Shown in pieces: positions 7,951 through 21,658 of a stretch of 64,000 nt of DNA. The notes beneath the pieces are model-generated. The model worked only from the letters and a program-made list of their open reading frames with translations. It was not told the DNA's origin and ran no database searches. The DNA comes from Lepidonotus clava (Eukaryota > Annelida > Polychaeta > Phyllodocida > Polynoidae), in NCBI GenBank assembly GCA_936440205.1, contig OW387140.1, forward strand, positions 36,267,659-36,331,658, read 5' to 3'. The position numbers and the translations under genes were made by a program. How positions within the stretch are numbered: position 1 is the stretch's first letter; the number at the start of each line of letters is the position of its first letter.

Positions 7951-10900
7951 TTGCCCTAATTTTATGCTCCATTATAATGACATTTTCTAAAAGTTCAAAG
8001 ACACCTCACCCTACGTCGAGGAATGGCATTATGTACGGGAGGTGCCATCCTCCTATGTGTTTTATCACAACAATAGACGTTGTGCACGTGGTGTCCAATA
8101 CCCTAAAAACTTACACTGCACGGACGCAATTTTTGTTATCAATTGAGCCATAATTTTGATGTTTTGTGATTACAAAAATGACACAAATGAAGAGCCTTTC
8201 ATAATGAAGGTCTCATAATTATCAATCTTGAATAACAACATTAGTCTAATTGCCATATAGGCCTATGGTACTATAGTTTGTCTTTCCTTTATACATGGGC
8301 ATGGTCCCTGGCGACCATCTGATAGACATCCTGTTTTATTGTCATCATTAATGATAGCTCTCTCTCCTTGCATTGACAAGTTCCATTCTATAATTGCCAT
8401 GAAGGCCATACTGGAATACCTCGAAACCTATCATTGCCTATGATGAAAAAAAGAATATCCTATATTGTATTGCTGCAAACTTATGTATGCATATGCATAC
8501 TCATTAAGCATTCTATCCAGCATGACATTTCATTTCAATGTAAATGAACCTTAATCTTACCCTCTTCGTATTATACTTGCATCTGGTACACCTGCCATTG
8601 GTATATTGGTGACGTTATATTTATTCAAGTGAAGCCCAATGAAGCTTACTGCAACATGGCAATTAAACGCTTCCTAAGATTTCAAGCGCAATAACATACT
8701 TCCCCATAATACCATAAAAGAGTGTGCTGAAAAAAAAGACCTAGACTGGGAAATCGACGGACGTGGTCCATTTAATCTGGTAATCGCCAGACACAGAGGG
8801 CACTCCCCCCCCCCCATTTTCTTTGAAAAATATTAACTTGTGAAGTAAAATTCTCGGATCCAGAGGGTCCAACGGAAATTGTTTACAATAGGGAGTCCTC
8901 CTTTTTGAAAATATCTGGGTCCGCCATTCACGAACATCAGCAAAAAAGGACACATTTTAGGAGGGGCGCTTACCATAGTGTCAGTGGAGTGTGCTAGATT
9001 ATGAGTAAATCATGATGGATTCCAATGCCCTTTTCAAAATCAAAACCTATGGAAATAAACCACTGAAGATGGAATTTATTACATGCCTAGAAATACAATA
9101 TGACCGATTGTTAAGTCTCGTTTTGTTGACTCATAGGTTTCTTCGTTCGGAATTCTATTCTTGTATAATATTTCCCCATTTCTTACTGCATTCCTTTCGT
9201 CATATCATTGTATCTTTGGTAGGAAAGTTTGTTTCTAACGACCGATTGCTTTGATAGCTCATGAACGTAGGCTTTCAGTTTAATACGTTCTTTAAATTAG
9301 ACTTGCCACGAATGTATTGCATTGGTTAAATGTTTGCTATAACAGCATAACATAATTGTAACGTTTAACATAACATCAAATAAAGACCAGTGTATTAAAT
9401 ACTAATGTTTATTAAATAAATAGCAAATTTTGCTGTTCGCTTAGATGTAAACCCTCATTAATTCACTTCCTTGTATTTCTATGTGAATAAAACCATACCA
9501 TATTACTCTTTTCTCTTGTTGGATTTCGCTTTAATTCATTACTATGCCATACAACTATAGTTGCACATGGTGGGAGAAGTTAAATTTCAGAACTATGAGC
9601 TAAAATAACGTGTGAAAATACCCGAATCCTTGGCTCTGTGAAAGGAAGTGATTGAAAACAAATAGCATGACTAGGTTCAAATACAATTTGGAAAATACCG
9701 CTTTGCTACAACGAGAATCTTTGAAATGCACCTAGAAATTAAGTAATTCGCATGCACACATACTATAGTAATATGTAGGTCATACATTTAGATAAGCTCC
9801 ATGGATGGTTATCGGAAAGCAGGTGTCTGACCGCTTGCTAATGAACTCTAAGATACTGTTGCTATTGAAAACAACTCTTCTATCTCTGAAACACATTCGT
9901 TGGAATTAGGAAAAGACCAGGGATAATGATCTTCTTAAACGCTGCTCTGTCATTATTTTGCATTGATAATAATTGTTTTCTTCATTTCAAGTATTTAACA
10001 ATATCAAAGTGATAAAGGTGATAAAAAATAATACTAAATTAAACCATGTGATATAATATTGAACCTTCTTAATCATATATTCGCAGGGGCGGGAGGTCCT
10101 GACCCCCCCCCCCTCTTTTGATGGACCGAAAAACTACAAATGCACAACATTTTAGTACATGTATAATCTATATATGCTGATCCCCCATTTGGAAAATCCC
10201 GTATTCTCCCCTGTATTCACATGTACAATGCAGAACTTCAAGCGGTTGTGTCGTAACGTCAGAGATAAAATCGCAGAACGTTTGTTTGGGAAAAAAATAT
10301 TTACACCTCTTTACCGATAAATTAACATTCGTTTAACAACAGTTTTCAAATAAATTTGTCCATGGCAATACATTTTTTTTGTTTCTCATAATAAAGGGAT
10401 AAACGAAAACTAGCAGATAAAGATTATATCAGCTGTATATGTACTCAACATGCTTATCGCCTCGTCGCTCGCGCGTAATACGTAAGCTGCTACTATGATC
10501 AGTAGGGCATGATAAGCAACCACACACATGTTGAGTTTGCAGGTGCCACATTTTGACCTCACGTAAGTATGCGGGACCAAGAGAGTACATTTTATATGAT
10601 GAATCCACAGGTATCATAATCGGAAGGATGTATGCAAGTCTTTGTTACTGATATCAACGGTGAAGATTTTACATCAATTTTATCGGAGGCAGACAGTATG
10701 TGTAAGTGATCCATAGAGGAGGTAAGTAATGTTTCATACAACTAATACTGTATTAATTCAGATATCAATATATAGCGCTAATCGTTCAGGGTTCACAGTT
10801 CGGGAGTTTAAAAATTATATAGCTTACAATGAAATTGAAATGTACGATTTTAGATGATTCCTTTTGCTTAGGTATCGGCAAGTTTTCATTTATCCCTTGC

Positions 10901-11828
10901 GTTTTTCACTATTACGTAACGTATTTGGGTCTATTTGGTATTTCAGGTTCCACATAATAATATGGATTCACAACCATGTTATACAGTAGACATAAAGATA
11001 ACAACGACTGGGCCAACATTCAGGGATGACTCTCGGATTTATCCATGTTTACCATAGTCATATCAAAATTCTGTCTCTTGCGTAGTGAAATCCTTTAGGG
11101 CAACCACCGCAGTACATATGAGTGTCGCAGTACATATTGACGGAGAATTGATCAATTATACACCTTATAATAGCTATTAGTTATACAATATTTTGATTTC
11201 TCAAATCAGTTCTAATCCACCTAGGGAGGTTACAATAATTTCGTATACAGTCGGACGTTTCAAGAATTGCATGCCATTAAAACACACGTTTTAAAAGTTA
11301 TTACTATAATTTATATTGTTGTTTATATATATTATCACCAGTATACTTGGTATGAAAAGGCCCTCTGTAGCCCAGTGTCCTCTAAATATAACTAAACGTT
11401 TCTAGATTGATGCACAGAAATGTGCTTTAGCATACACGCAAAACTAATAACCTTTCACCCCTCATGTTCAGGTAATATTGAAATTAAAAAAAAAAAATAA
11501 TGTGGCTTAAGACTGCCATGTCAAATCTATAAGAAACATCCGAGGCCATGTCAAGTAAAACAACATCAGTTTCTTAACTAAAGACCGGGCAATAACGTCA
11601 TGCCTCACCATTTACCCATTGACAGCCAATTAAAAGCTTATAATAAACCTAGCGAGCCTACACACACACACTATAATCCTATAGCAGTGGCAGAATCAGA
11701 TGCCCACCTATAGGCCTACCCACATTAAAGCATCAAGATGCGGGCACCAGGGCAGGGGTGGGAGTTGAGGTGGGTGGGGGTGGGGGTAGTGACAGAGCCC
11801 ACAGCATCTTTAGAATAGGTCCACACGA
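7951..11828. other. 3' UTR and intergenic DNA
   Basis: AT-rich sequence without a supportable gene. The start is 3' UTR of the membrane-protein gene. A degraded MITE (8848-8929) and C homopolymers near 8806 and 10104 are the only structures seen. Confidence 0.5.
8848..8929. mobile_element. possible degraded copy of the GGCGGATCC MITE family
   Basis: The left part reads CGGATCCAG and the right end CTGGGTCCGCCATT, matching inverted ends of the better copies at 14446, 19077, 37951 and 63529. No target duplication could be seen, so this copy is tentative. Confidence 0.35.
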
Positions 11829-11923
11829 CCACCAGGTGGATGGAGGTGACATCTGGCGGCAGAGGGCTATATTAACCGGGATCCAGGGTCTGTGGCTTCA
11901 CACTTTTGCTGGACCTCTTCAAG
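11829..11923 (+). promoter_or_regulatory. candidate promoter and first non-coding exon of the transporter gene
   Basis: CCACCAGGTGG at 11829-11839 fits the CTCF core. TATATTA at 11868 is followed 32 bases later by TCACACT (A at 11900), an initiator match. A good donor, AAG|GTAGGT, lies at 11923/11924. The next good acceptor, TTATATTTCAG, is at 13096, upstream of the transporter ATG at 13182. The motifs are seen; that they form the promoter and a 24-base first exon is inference. Confidence 0.35.
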
Positions 11924-12711
11924 GTAGGTGGGGATCCTATACGGCTAATCGTTTACAGCATTTCATTGCACTGTGGATATTCCTTTTCACTAGCGCTACA
12001 GGAAGGATTGAACATCTACTAAGGCCTATGTGTAGTAATGTACATGCTGTATAGGCCAATACAGCCAATACAGCCTAGGCCTATGGCCGCATAGGTAAGG
12101 CTATATTATACAGATTATAAGGCCTATCAATGTAAGGATTATTAATTAATTTTGTGAAAGGAGTACCAATGGACATAATATATCAGGAAAGTTTCCAGTA
12201 GCACTGTGCCTGCTATTTAGAATGATCTTTTTTCAAGGACATGATAAGGACAGCTGAGGATTATTATTAATGTACTTCCACGTCTCAGCATTCTTTATCT
12301 TGTAGATGTATGGCAACATGGAATAAGAACCGGAATAGCTCCCTGCATATATAACCGTATTGATTTAATTCTTTAGCAGGACGCTTACGAAAGAAGGGGG
12401 TATTGTTATTCTTTTTGATAAGCCGATAGATAAGTGATGGAAGGGACGGCAGATAATTTATTGAAAGGATTCTGAGAGACACGTTTAACGAGCGCAACTT
12501 TCTTTTAGATTATTATCAAGATTTACAGCACGAAAAGGAAAATGTGGGCGTGGCCATTTTGTCGGATGCCAAACGCCAAGGTTAATTGGTAACTACTTCT
12601 GTACAAATGTAGGACCCGGCCGACACCTTTATAAGTGGAAATGAGTGGGGGAATCGTTAGGCAAATTATTTTCACCCTACTTTGATTATACTAGGTCTCC
12701 ATTCGTTAAAT

Positions 12712-12786
12712 TCGACAGGGCGACATAGTTATTTCCCAAAGTCGACAGGACGACATTGCTTTTTCCTGAAATTCGACATGTGACAT
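12712..12786. repeat. three degenerate CGACA-containing repeats
   Basis: Three loosely similar units, TTCGACAGGGCGACATAG, GTCGACAGGACGACATTG and TTCGACATGTGACATTG, follow each other at 30-35-base spacing upstream of the transporter gene. No function is evident. Confidence 0.5.
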
Positions 12787-13181
12787 TGGGACCCCCATCC
12801 CCTTCAAAGGGCACAATAAGGGTTAATGGGAAAGGCAGGGAATAGGTTAGTTCCATGGGGATTCCAATATCCTTGAAAGTGCTACCTCCTCGAATGTAAT
12901 TGTGGTTAATACATACAATAATTCTACTCTTAATTTTCTGTGCAAACTCTACCAACGTTCCAAATTCTATAAACATGTTTGATTCCATCACAATGATGTG
13001 ATGTCTCACCTATAGAATAAGATTATAGGGAATGTTGAATCATATAATGCGTCAGGTGTAATATGATGCTCATGATAAAAAGAACTTATATTTCAGCCAT
13101 ACCTACTCCTTTCCCTGAGGATTCATCATCTCCCCGTGACTCAGGATTACCGTTACACGTCTGTGACCCCCAGCAGACAAG

Positions 13182-16100
13182 ATGGCTGACACCAAGACGA
13201 CAAAGCCCTCTAACGGGGAAAACAAGAAGGAGGCTGAGGACGAGGCGCCACCTTTCGGGACCCTTATGTGTACTTACGCCTGCACAGCCCTCAACCAGAG
13301 TGCCATGTTCGTTTACCTGGGATTCATGCCTGTAAGTCCAATATTCTGTTGGTTTTGTAACTCCTGAATGGAGGTCATTTTGAAAAAAGTGTTGCTATAG
13401 GTTGGGGTTAGGAAAAGAAGACCACCGTTACAATCTTAGAGCATCATAGGCGTTTGGTGAATTGTTTTTTCTTAAATTTTAAGGGGTCCATAGTTTTTTC
13501 CTATGGTGTCCTCTTCATTTATTTGATAAGAAAGGTCATATCTCTCTCCACACACAGCCACACAGATGCACACGCTCACACTCACTCACACAGACACACA
13601 CAAAGAAGCACCAAGATACCCCTCCAAATTGAGCAGCAATTAAATATGGCGTATGCAGAACTATGTAGGCATACCTAGAACAATTCTTTATAGATATAGA
13701 TATAGGCTTACAAAGAGGCAGCTCTAGATCAGATGGATGCATACAATGCTGATAAGACATTAGTTCCAATCTTGTCTTATTGTAGTTGTAAAGAAATGCA
13801 GGTGACGGAAATCCACGGAAAGCTTGGTATTGGTTTTGCTCACTTTAACAATGGTTCACCTGTATTGCTTTTGACCTCAAAATTGGCACTTGCTGATTAG
13901 GCCCCCCCTTTTTTTATCTTTATACATAGACATATAGGGGTCTTTATCAATATACATTCAAATTCAATTTGTCTACGATAATTGACCTGTAGTGTAAAGT
14001 ACTTACTGTTGTAAAAGTATATGTACATCACACTCAATATTGCAGAGAATCAAAACCAATTATTGGCCTAAAATTCATCCGCAAAATATTAACAACAAAT
14101 GGAAATATTACCATCCAATATGAAATTAAGTTTTGATAGCTAATCTTTACCAATAACAATAGTTAGACTCGTAGATAAAATAATTAATGTTTCTTTGGTT
14201 ATTTCATTTTCCAAAACTTTGTCAATGATATCATTTTTACACCCATATAATTGACCTCTATTTCCACGTTTTCAGTTCCTGTACAAGCAGTATGAGGTTG
14301 ACCCTATCACATACGGTTACATCATGTCGTCTTTCGCCTTTCTCCAACTCCTCACCAGTCCAATGATTGGTCAACTGGCCGATAAGGTCGGCGCCAGGTA
14401 AACATTTAATAACGTCCACATTACAAATAGGTAATTTTGTATGGTCAATGGCGGATCCAAATTGGAAGATCTGTGAATTGGTGTTTTTTTATATTTCACC
14501 CCCCCCCCCCCCCCGAGCACTAGCTCTGGATCCGCCCCTGATGGCGATGGCTGGAAAATGCTTATTGCTGTGAGCAATGTAACTGTTTGGTTATCATTTG
14601 TCAACATGTAACTACCATATAGACCTATAGATCTTGCCCGGTAGCCATTGGAACCATACAGTTGAAATTGTTCAACTGTTGCGCTGTGGTTACTTGGTGA
14701 TGTTTTCTAAAACTTTAGACTTGTTGTGATTGGACTTGTTTGGATTTAATGGATATAATGAATCGATCAGTGCCCAAACAATAATTGTCGTTCGCTTGTC
14801 ATTTTCTATTTCATTTTTAATGATATCTATAACTTGCGACCACGGTAAATAAAAGAAAAAGAAAATTTGATAATATTGAGGAGAAAAATCAACTTCTCAC
14901 TCACTACTCATCATGATGAATACCAGTATTTGTATCCCCCCATGTCCTATTTGCAGTTGGTAATTATAGGTATTCAACATGCCTCAATCTAAAGCTGAAG
15001 AACTGAGATCTTACAATGCATGTAATGAACAATGCATGCATTTGCAAAGTGCAAGATGAACCCAAATCAATTGCTATTCTCTTACCTTTCAGGCAGGCAA
15101 TTATATTGAGTATGATTGCAGCATCTATAGCCCACTTCACCTTAGGGGTCGCCAGCAGTGTGCCCGTACTGGTCCTCTCTCGGGCAGTAGCCATCTTTAT
15201 GGATGCTGGGCCAGGTAAGTCAAGATTCCCATGACTGTGAGCTGCGTGTTCAAATATTCTGTTTGTTTACGCCCTGTTCAATCTAAGTTGATAGGTCTTG
15301 AGACGGGATATTTTCACTTTTATCGTCTTAATCAGAACTTGAGATATCAGATATGGTATCATTGATAGTTCTAGTTTAAACCAATGCATGTGTAGTTCCT
15401 GTTTCTCTGAATCAGATTAATTAAGTGCTGTATACCACACCTAAATCTGTGCGTAGCCATCGTTTATGGACGCCCAAATTTACTTCGAATTACGCGAAAA
15501 TAATTATTTACAACCCGAAAATGGAAACCTTTATTCTAGTGAATCCAATTGCTATCTTATTAAATTTCTATATCATAGACCATGTCTTTCTGTCGCGAGA
15601 ATAGTTTTTCACATAATTGATTGATTTACTCTCGGATTTATCATAATGAGATGACTAATTTAATAGACTGCGGTAAGGACAACGTATAAAGTACAAAAAG
15701 TCACAATAAGGTCGAAAATAGTCGGAAAATACCGATTTTTTTCCCCACAAGGACTATCGTTTATATATCTGATAAAAATCCTAATGAATGACATTTCTGA
15801 GGATAATTCCACGCTAATTAAGGAAGGCAAAGAAAATCTTGCACCGTTTCTAAAAGGCTTTTTATATTATTGTAATTATCTCAACGGTGAATATTTGCTT
15901 ATTTGGCAATGAAACCTAATTCTGTTTATTTTAACAGTTCATTTCTCTATGTAATAATTTCTTTATTGTTTCCAGCCTCTCAGATGCTGGTGACTGACAT
16001 CACTCCGGCAAAGGAGCGCTCTAAATACCTCAGTAAGAGTCTCCTACCCCTCAGCCTGGGCATGATCGCCGGCCCCATCCTCGGGGGCATCTTGGCAGGC

Positions 16101-19100
16101 TACTTTGGGTGAGTACAAGTGTCCCCGTCCCTAACCTTTACATGTATAAATAAATAAGCCCGTCCCACACTGGGTATGTCCCAGGGTTGGATAAAATAAC
16201 TGTTTAAGCTGTCCTTGTTTCCAAGAGTTGGGTTCTACTGAAATAAGAAAGGCTTATGTTTTTCTATATCAAATTTTATAAAATGACAGATTTGCAGGTT
16301 TGCTAGCCAATCATAATGCTGTATTTTAGGGTCAAATAGGGTTGGACATTATAGGCTGAGTTGACAGGCTTTAACATTGGGAAAAAATATATTTCATTGT
16401 AGATATTAATGTTAGTGTAAACTGGGATGGTCTTACTGGTAAACACAGAAAACTTCAAATTATTATTGGTCGAGTTGGGTGGAGCCCAAAGTCATAGTCT
16501 TTAGAGATGTAGTGGAATGGGCTTCTTCCAGGTGGCGCTACTGGTCGATGGCTGTTGCAAATCATCCTTTTAGTTTGACCGCAAGTTCCCTTCGTACTAT
16601 CCTCTTTCCTCGTTCAATGAGCGAAATCTTGGTTATCTCCAAACCTAAAAGCTTTGTTTACTCTTTGTAGTACTTCACTTCACAGGGGATACTGATGATG
16701 ACATGGATTCTGCCCTGGGCCCATGTTTTTGTAACTAATTAGTTACTAATCATGGAAATTTTGATTAGGGCCTCCAGATCAGCAATTTTGTCATTTACCA
16801 AATTTATGGTATTATTGCAAAAAAATATCAAAGAGGGATACTCAGATGTGAAATTTATTCATGATGACATAATCTCTAATCGTGAGACACTGATCAAGAT
16901 GTCCCTGATCAGCCAAATTAGTTTCAAAGATATGGTCACAGTTCACAGGGGATACTGATGATGGCATGGACTCTGCCCTGCTCTCCATATTCCCCATTTG
17001 TGCTCTCATCAGACCTGTAAGCCTTGTTTACTGTTTGTGGTATCAGGTCACAGGGGACTCTGATGATGACATTGATCTGCCCCTACTCTCCATCTTCTAC
17101 TTGGAATCTGATCTCTCAGGTTTGACGATATCAGTACTTCAGCTTTTCACTGAAGATGTAACACTCATCATACATGTAAGCTAAGCTTTGTTTGCTGTTT
17201 GTTGTATCAGGTCACAGGGCGCCCTGATGATGACATGGATCCTGCCCCTGCTGTCCATCTTCCCCATCCTCACCTTCATCCCTGCTCAAACCAAGAAGGC
17301 CTCTGCTAAGCCTGCTGCTGGTAAGTTAACCACTTCTCAATCGATGGTAACAACACTAAAGGTTATTTATGACAGCTGTTGAAACTTGCTATCTCAAAAT
17401 ATCAACTTATTTTTATAGAAATTATGGTTAAGGTAGGCTTAAGTTGAGTCAATTTTCACTTTCAAAAAAAAAGAAGCAGATTTATTGACTGACCCATCAT
17501 TTCCAATAATACCCGGGTCCATATTTTCATAACTAGTAGACTATTGCAAGACTAACTATAATTAGTGCCTTAGCAATTACTCTTCACATTTGACACAAAA
17601 CAAAAGGAACAAATTGTAAATTTGGCAAACAGAAGAATTAATATATATGATTAACACTTTGTTAGATGAACAGAATTGCTAATCACGCTGACAATTATCA
17701 TAAAAATATTGACTAGTGTCTTAATCGGTCATGGAAATACAGCCTTAGAAGGAATTTTATAAAGTAGCATTGATTAATATTCTTACCCATCTTCTGTTTT
17801 TTCCTCACATGATTCACAGCTAAGAAGGGTGTCAACTGGACTCGCTTCAAGGAACTTTTCACTGTTGGAGATATCCCATCTCTGTTGGGGATGAGGGTAC
17901 TTGCCAGTAAGTATCAAATTCTAATTAACAGATTAATAGTTGAGAATTCCAATTCATAATGATAATGATCTATAACTTGGTAGGTATCATGATAAGTTTA
18001 GTTTACATAGGCATTTTAGAATCTGAATGAGATGTAAATTTAAGATGACAATCATGATCCATTATGCCAATGCTATTTTTGTAATTTAGGATCATTTATG
18101 TGTAATATTTGACAGAAGACACTGACCTGCCTAGAATAAAACTTTCTATCAGACATGATTATGACAAAAGTATAAATCTTATGTTGAATATGTTGAATAT
18201 GTTTGATACATTTACATCAAACCAAGAGTAAATGAAGTCAGATTAAGTAAATATATCGGTAGAATCCATATTTGGGTAAAGGTACCTATTGCCATATTTG
18301 GCCACCATGTGGGTACCAGTTTTGGAGTTTTGTTCATATTATGAGACAATTATTTGTCAAGTAGCCAAAAGTTATGATTTATAATGTACTTGAAGTCCCA
18401 GTGATTCTTCCACTCTTTGTTTTATCATTCTACAATATTAAGTTCCTTCACAACCCTACTTACAATACAGGTCATTACTCTCAATTTGGGCCAAATCGGG
18501 CCATATTTTGTAGAAATTAACTCGTTGTTGCATTAATCATCAAATATATGGGGATATTGATGTGATTATTCACTCTAAAACATCCTTCCTGTAACAGGTC
18601 TAGGAGTGAAACATCGAAATACCTCATCTCTACTAAATATAACGTCTTAGTCATTGTCTTGCTCTTTGTTTCAGCCCTGCCTGGTATGATCTTCATGATG
18701 AACTTCCAGCTGGCTGGAGTCACCTACTTTAAGCTGACCCCTTCGGGTAACGGCATGATTACCTCTACCCTCGGCGTCATGAACATGGTAAGTTAGTCAT
18801 CTGGTCATGATTAATATGTTAATCCGTGATAGTCATAAAATATCCTGACTGATATATTTATATACAATGTATCGTATTAAAAATCCTATTTGATGTGAAT
18901 TGTAAAGTTTTAAACATACATTTCCGTAACTACAATATTCTTCGGTTATGTATTATGGACACTTCATCATACTGATTGTTACAAGAGGTACCAGAAACAG
19001 AACAGAACCATTACTTCCCATTCCAATCGTTTCATTTTGGGAAACAACTAAATAACTAAACTTATAATTATATAAACAATGGCGGATGTAACCTTTTAAT

Positions 19101-21658
19101 AAGGTGTGGGGGCACTAATAGAAAGGGGGGGCGCCCTCCCTTTTCCAGAATTTTAAATTTTTAAAATCTAAATTTGTCCCCAAAAAGGTGAAGCGCACCC
19201 CCGCGGCTCCCCTCTAAATCCGCCACAGATAAGATTTGATGGACTCCTTTAAAGCAACACGTTTTTCCTTGATCAGGTCAACAACTGGTTTGTCCTACCC
19301 TACCTCTCAAAGAATGTGCACGAGGATAAATTGTTCCGCTTCGCCCCAGTCCTATCCGTCGTTGCCTATTTCCTCCTGGTAAGTTTGACTTTTTACAAAT
19401 TTGTTCCTATCTATTTTCCATATAGAAAACCGTATTTTGTGACATGTGTACTGTGCGTTCCTTTGATATTTTATCAGATATACAATCGTATAATATTGTC
19501 ACCTTATATACGACTTAATCAGCTATAATTATAATAATATGAATCCTGCCTATAATACCATGATGTTATCTCATTGTCCAGTACTTAGAATTCTATTTCT
19601 ATTCTACGTTTCTTGCAAAGGAACCTTTCGCTTTCTCCCTAATCTTAATCAGTTTAAAGTTGACATTTCGTGAAAATAAAAAAAATCCAAAGTAATGAAT
19701 AGATTATATAAAAACATATTCAATGCCTTTTTCAGAGTCAGACAGTAGCTGTGTGGCAGTTGATAGTCCTCCTGTACCCTATCAATCTGGCCTACTCCCT
19801 CATGGAGAACCAGGTCATGACCAGACTCACCAAGAGTGTGGACGCCGGCGACTCCAGTAAGTATAGACTTAATACAATGATGATGATGATTGTAAGAGCT
19901 TAAGGTCCATCAGCAATTTCTTTCAGCAATATTAGGACCATATTAGTTTTTGGTTTGTTCAAAGTGATGTGATCGAATATATGGGGATGGAATCTGGGCT
20001 GGCTGTGTGATGCCAAGATGCTAACCGCTAGACCACCCCATCCCCATCATAATTATAATGTTCTCTCACCTTTCCTTTGAGTTTTTTAATTTTCTGTTTT
20101 ACTTGTTAGCCCATGTTCATACATAGCTTATATCCCACACAGCCCTGGGGTGGTGCACTACCATCTATTGGTAGCTGGGAAACGAGACAAGAGTGTTCAT
20201 GTAGCCACCAACTGTTCTTACTCAGGCATATCAAAATGAATAGGACTCTTTTTGAGTATAAGGGACAGAATCTTACAGACACAATAATTGGGGCCACTCC
20301 AGGTTCTTGAATTTGTGAATCATCTCTCTACCACTGAGTAACTCTCCTTCTTTTATGAATTATCATTGTTCCACAATTATTTCATTTTGACAGCGTAATT
20401 TACGCCTAAAAAGCTAAGTTCCTATTTAGAGAGGTAATAATATAAGGCTTGATCCTAGTTAAACTTTAGTCTTTCTATTTACATTTTAAACTTTAAACAT
20501 TGAGAAATCGAACAGAACTGCACGTATTTCATTTTTCATTATCATTTCTTTATTTCAACTAGAGAAAAGTGTTTAAATGATTTACACGTACTCATTATGT
20601 TGTGGTCAATTATTGTGAGCATCTTGTGTGTAAAGTGTAGAACCCAAATACATGAAGCTTTGAAACTAGATAACTATGCATGTGAATTATAAATATTTCA
20701 AAATATAAATATGCAATGAGGTAATACAATCATAGTACTGATCAATGACAAAAAAAATCATGTTTGTTTAGCAATGTCCCGAGGTCAGGTAAACTGTATG
20801 GCACGCCATACAGATCTTCTTAGCAAGTTTTGCAACTAATTATTGTGCTTTTGTTGTGGCCTTCTGTGTTGTTGCAGACAATATTTCCCATATCATAACA
20901 CCCCTTATCAATGGATTTTCTAACTACATTTGGTACTTTTTCTTCCTTTACTGTTTATTGTGGGTCTTATTGTTACTCAATTCTCTTATATACTTGTTTT
21001 GCTTTGTACGTACATGATGCAAACTTCTATGCTCTCTTGGTTATTTTGTGCTGCCGAAATAGTTTCCCCCAAGCATCACAGAATAATGTGAACCGCATAA
21101 TAATGACGATTGAATCAAAATCGCTCAAATTGTATAACATCATTAAGCCTTTACATCCAACTTTCTTTTTATATACATTTCACGCTCGAATCTGTTTTGG
21201 TGATTGGAATATGTCTTTCTCAGTTGAATTCTTTCTCATGCTTTGTCATTTGGAAATTTAGGAAATATAGAAAATTTGCTATTTCAGACATGTTGCAAGA
21301 GGCTTATTATACATACGATTTAAACAAATTTAATAATAACAAAACCACATTTAAAAAAAAAAATAAAAATTCATGTCTTAATAATTATACCAGTGCCGTA
21401 TGATAGTAACATAATATTATAATATTAATCAATTCAATTTGCAGTTTCATAAATATCAGACCAGTGGCTTATAACCTCTCCCTCTTCTCTCTTGCAGGCA
21501 CAATGGTTGGTATTGGCACCATGCTGTTCCAGCTGTCCCGAACTCTCTCCCCCGTCATAGGTGGCACTCTGATGCAGCAGTATGGTTGGTCTGCCATTGG
21601 CACCAGCGGCTTCGTCGTCAGCATACTCATGGCTTCCCTAGCATTTTTAAAGAAGTGA
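13182..21658 (+). CDS. SLC22A18: SLC22A18-type major facilitator transporter, ten coding exons
   Basis: Coding exons: 13182-13331, 14276-14397, 15093-15214, 15976-16108, 17211-17320, 17820-17906, 18675-18787, 19277-19378, 19736-19856, 21498-21658. All junctions are GT-AG and keep phase, giving 406 residues plus TGA, close to the usual length of about 420. The start AAGATGG has a good Kozak context, and the 5' UTR exon probably begins at 13097. Twelve hydrophobic segments can be traced. Between segments 2 and 3 is the major facilitator motif GQLADKVGAR. GPASQMLVTDITPAKER and QLSRTLSPVIGGTL match the equivalent blocks of vertebrate SLC22A18 (PAAQMVITDL, LLRTLGPTVGGLL). Known members are membrane proteins proposed to move organic cations; the substrate here is not shown. 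Intron 4 holds decayed copies of exon 5. Family confidence is high; one-to-one orthology is inferred. Confidence 0.85.
14446..14540. mobile_element. GGCGGATCC-family MITE, copy in transporter intron 2
   Basis: The ends are CAATGGCGGATCC and GGATCCGCCCCTG (inverted). The flanks ATGGT and ATGGC form a 5-bp target duplication with one mismatch. The inside contains a long C run. Confidence 0.65.
16679..16715 (+). pseudogene. decayed copy A of transporter exon 5
   Basis: TCACAGGGGATACTGATGAT and the following bases match the start of the real exon 5 at 17211 (TCACAGGGCGCCCTGATGAT). The preceding sequence (AGCTTTGTTTACTCTTTGTA) matches the intron end before exon 5, so the duplicated unit included intron flank. 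Similarity ends after about 37 bases and no AG acceptor adjoins the copy. Confidence 0.6.
16942..17018 (+). pseudogene. decayed copy B of transporter exon 5
   Basis: It aligns with exon 5 from TCACAGGG through CTCCATATTCCCCAT (real exon: GTCCATCTTCCCCAT). One base is missing in the CCCTGCT stretch, so the frame is lost. It is followed by CCTGTAAGCCTTGTTTACTG, a copy of the intron end that precedes exon 5. Confidence 0.65.
17047..17120 (+). pseudogene. decayed copy C of transporter exon 5, acceptor retained
   Basis: It is preceded by a usable acceptor (TTTGTGGTATCAG) and reads GSQGTLMMT in the exon 5 frame (real exon: GSQGALMMT). A one-base loss around ATCTGCCCC then puts it out of frame. It lies 164 bases before the true exon. 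If spliced in, it would break the transporter. Confidence 0.65.
19077..19228. mobile_element. GGCGGATCC-family MITE, copy in transporter intron 7
   Basis: The ends are CAATGGCGGAT and ATCCGCCACAG (inverted). The flanks ATAAA and ATAAG give a 5-bp target duplication with one mismatch. The interior has G runs. Confidence 0.65.
19983..20045 (-). repeat. tRNA-like relic or SINE head
   Basis: The minus strand can fold with a 7-bp acceptor stem (GGGGATG with CATCCCC). It has a perfect RNA polymerase III A box, TGGTCTAGCGG, and a short anticodon-like stem. It is only 63 bases and the T-arm is damaged, so a working tRNA is unlikely. A tRNA pseudogene or SINE remnant fits best. Confidence 0.5.

Noticed and set aside
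13548-13605. CA-rich stretch that could suggest a regulatory array
   Set aside because: It is an ordinary imperfect microsatellite in a transporter intron.
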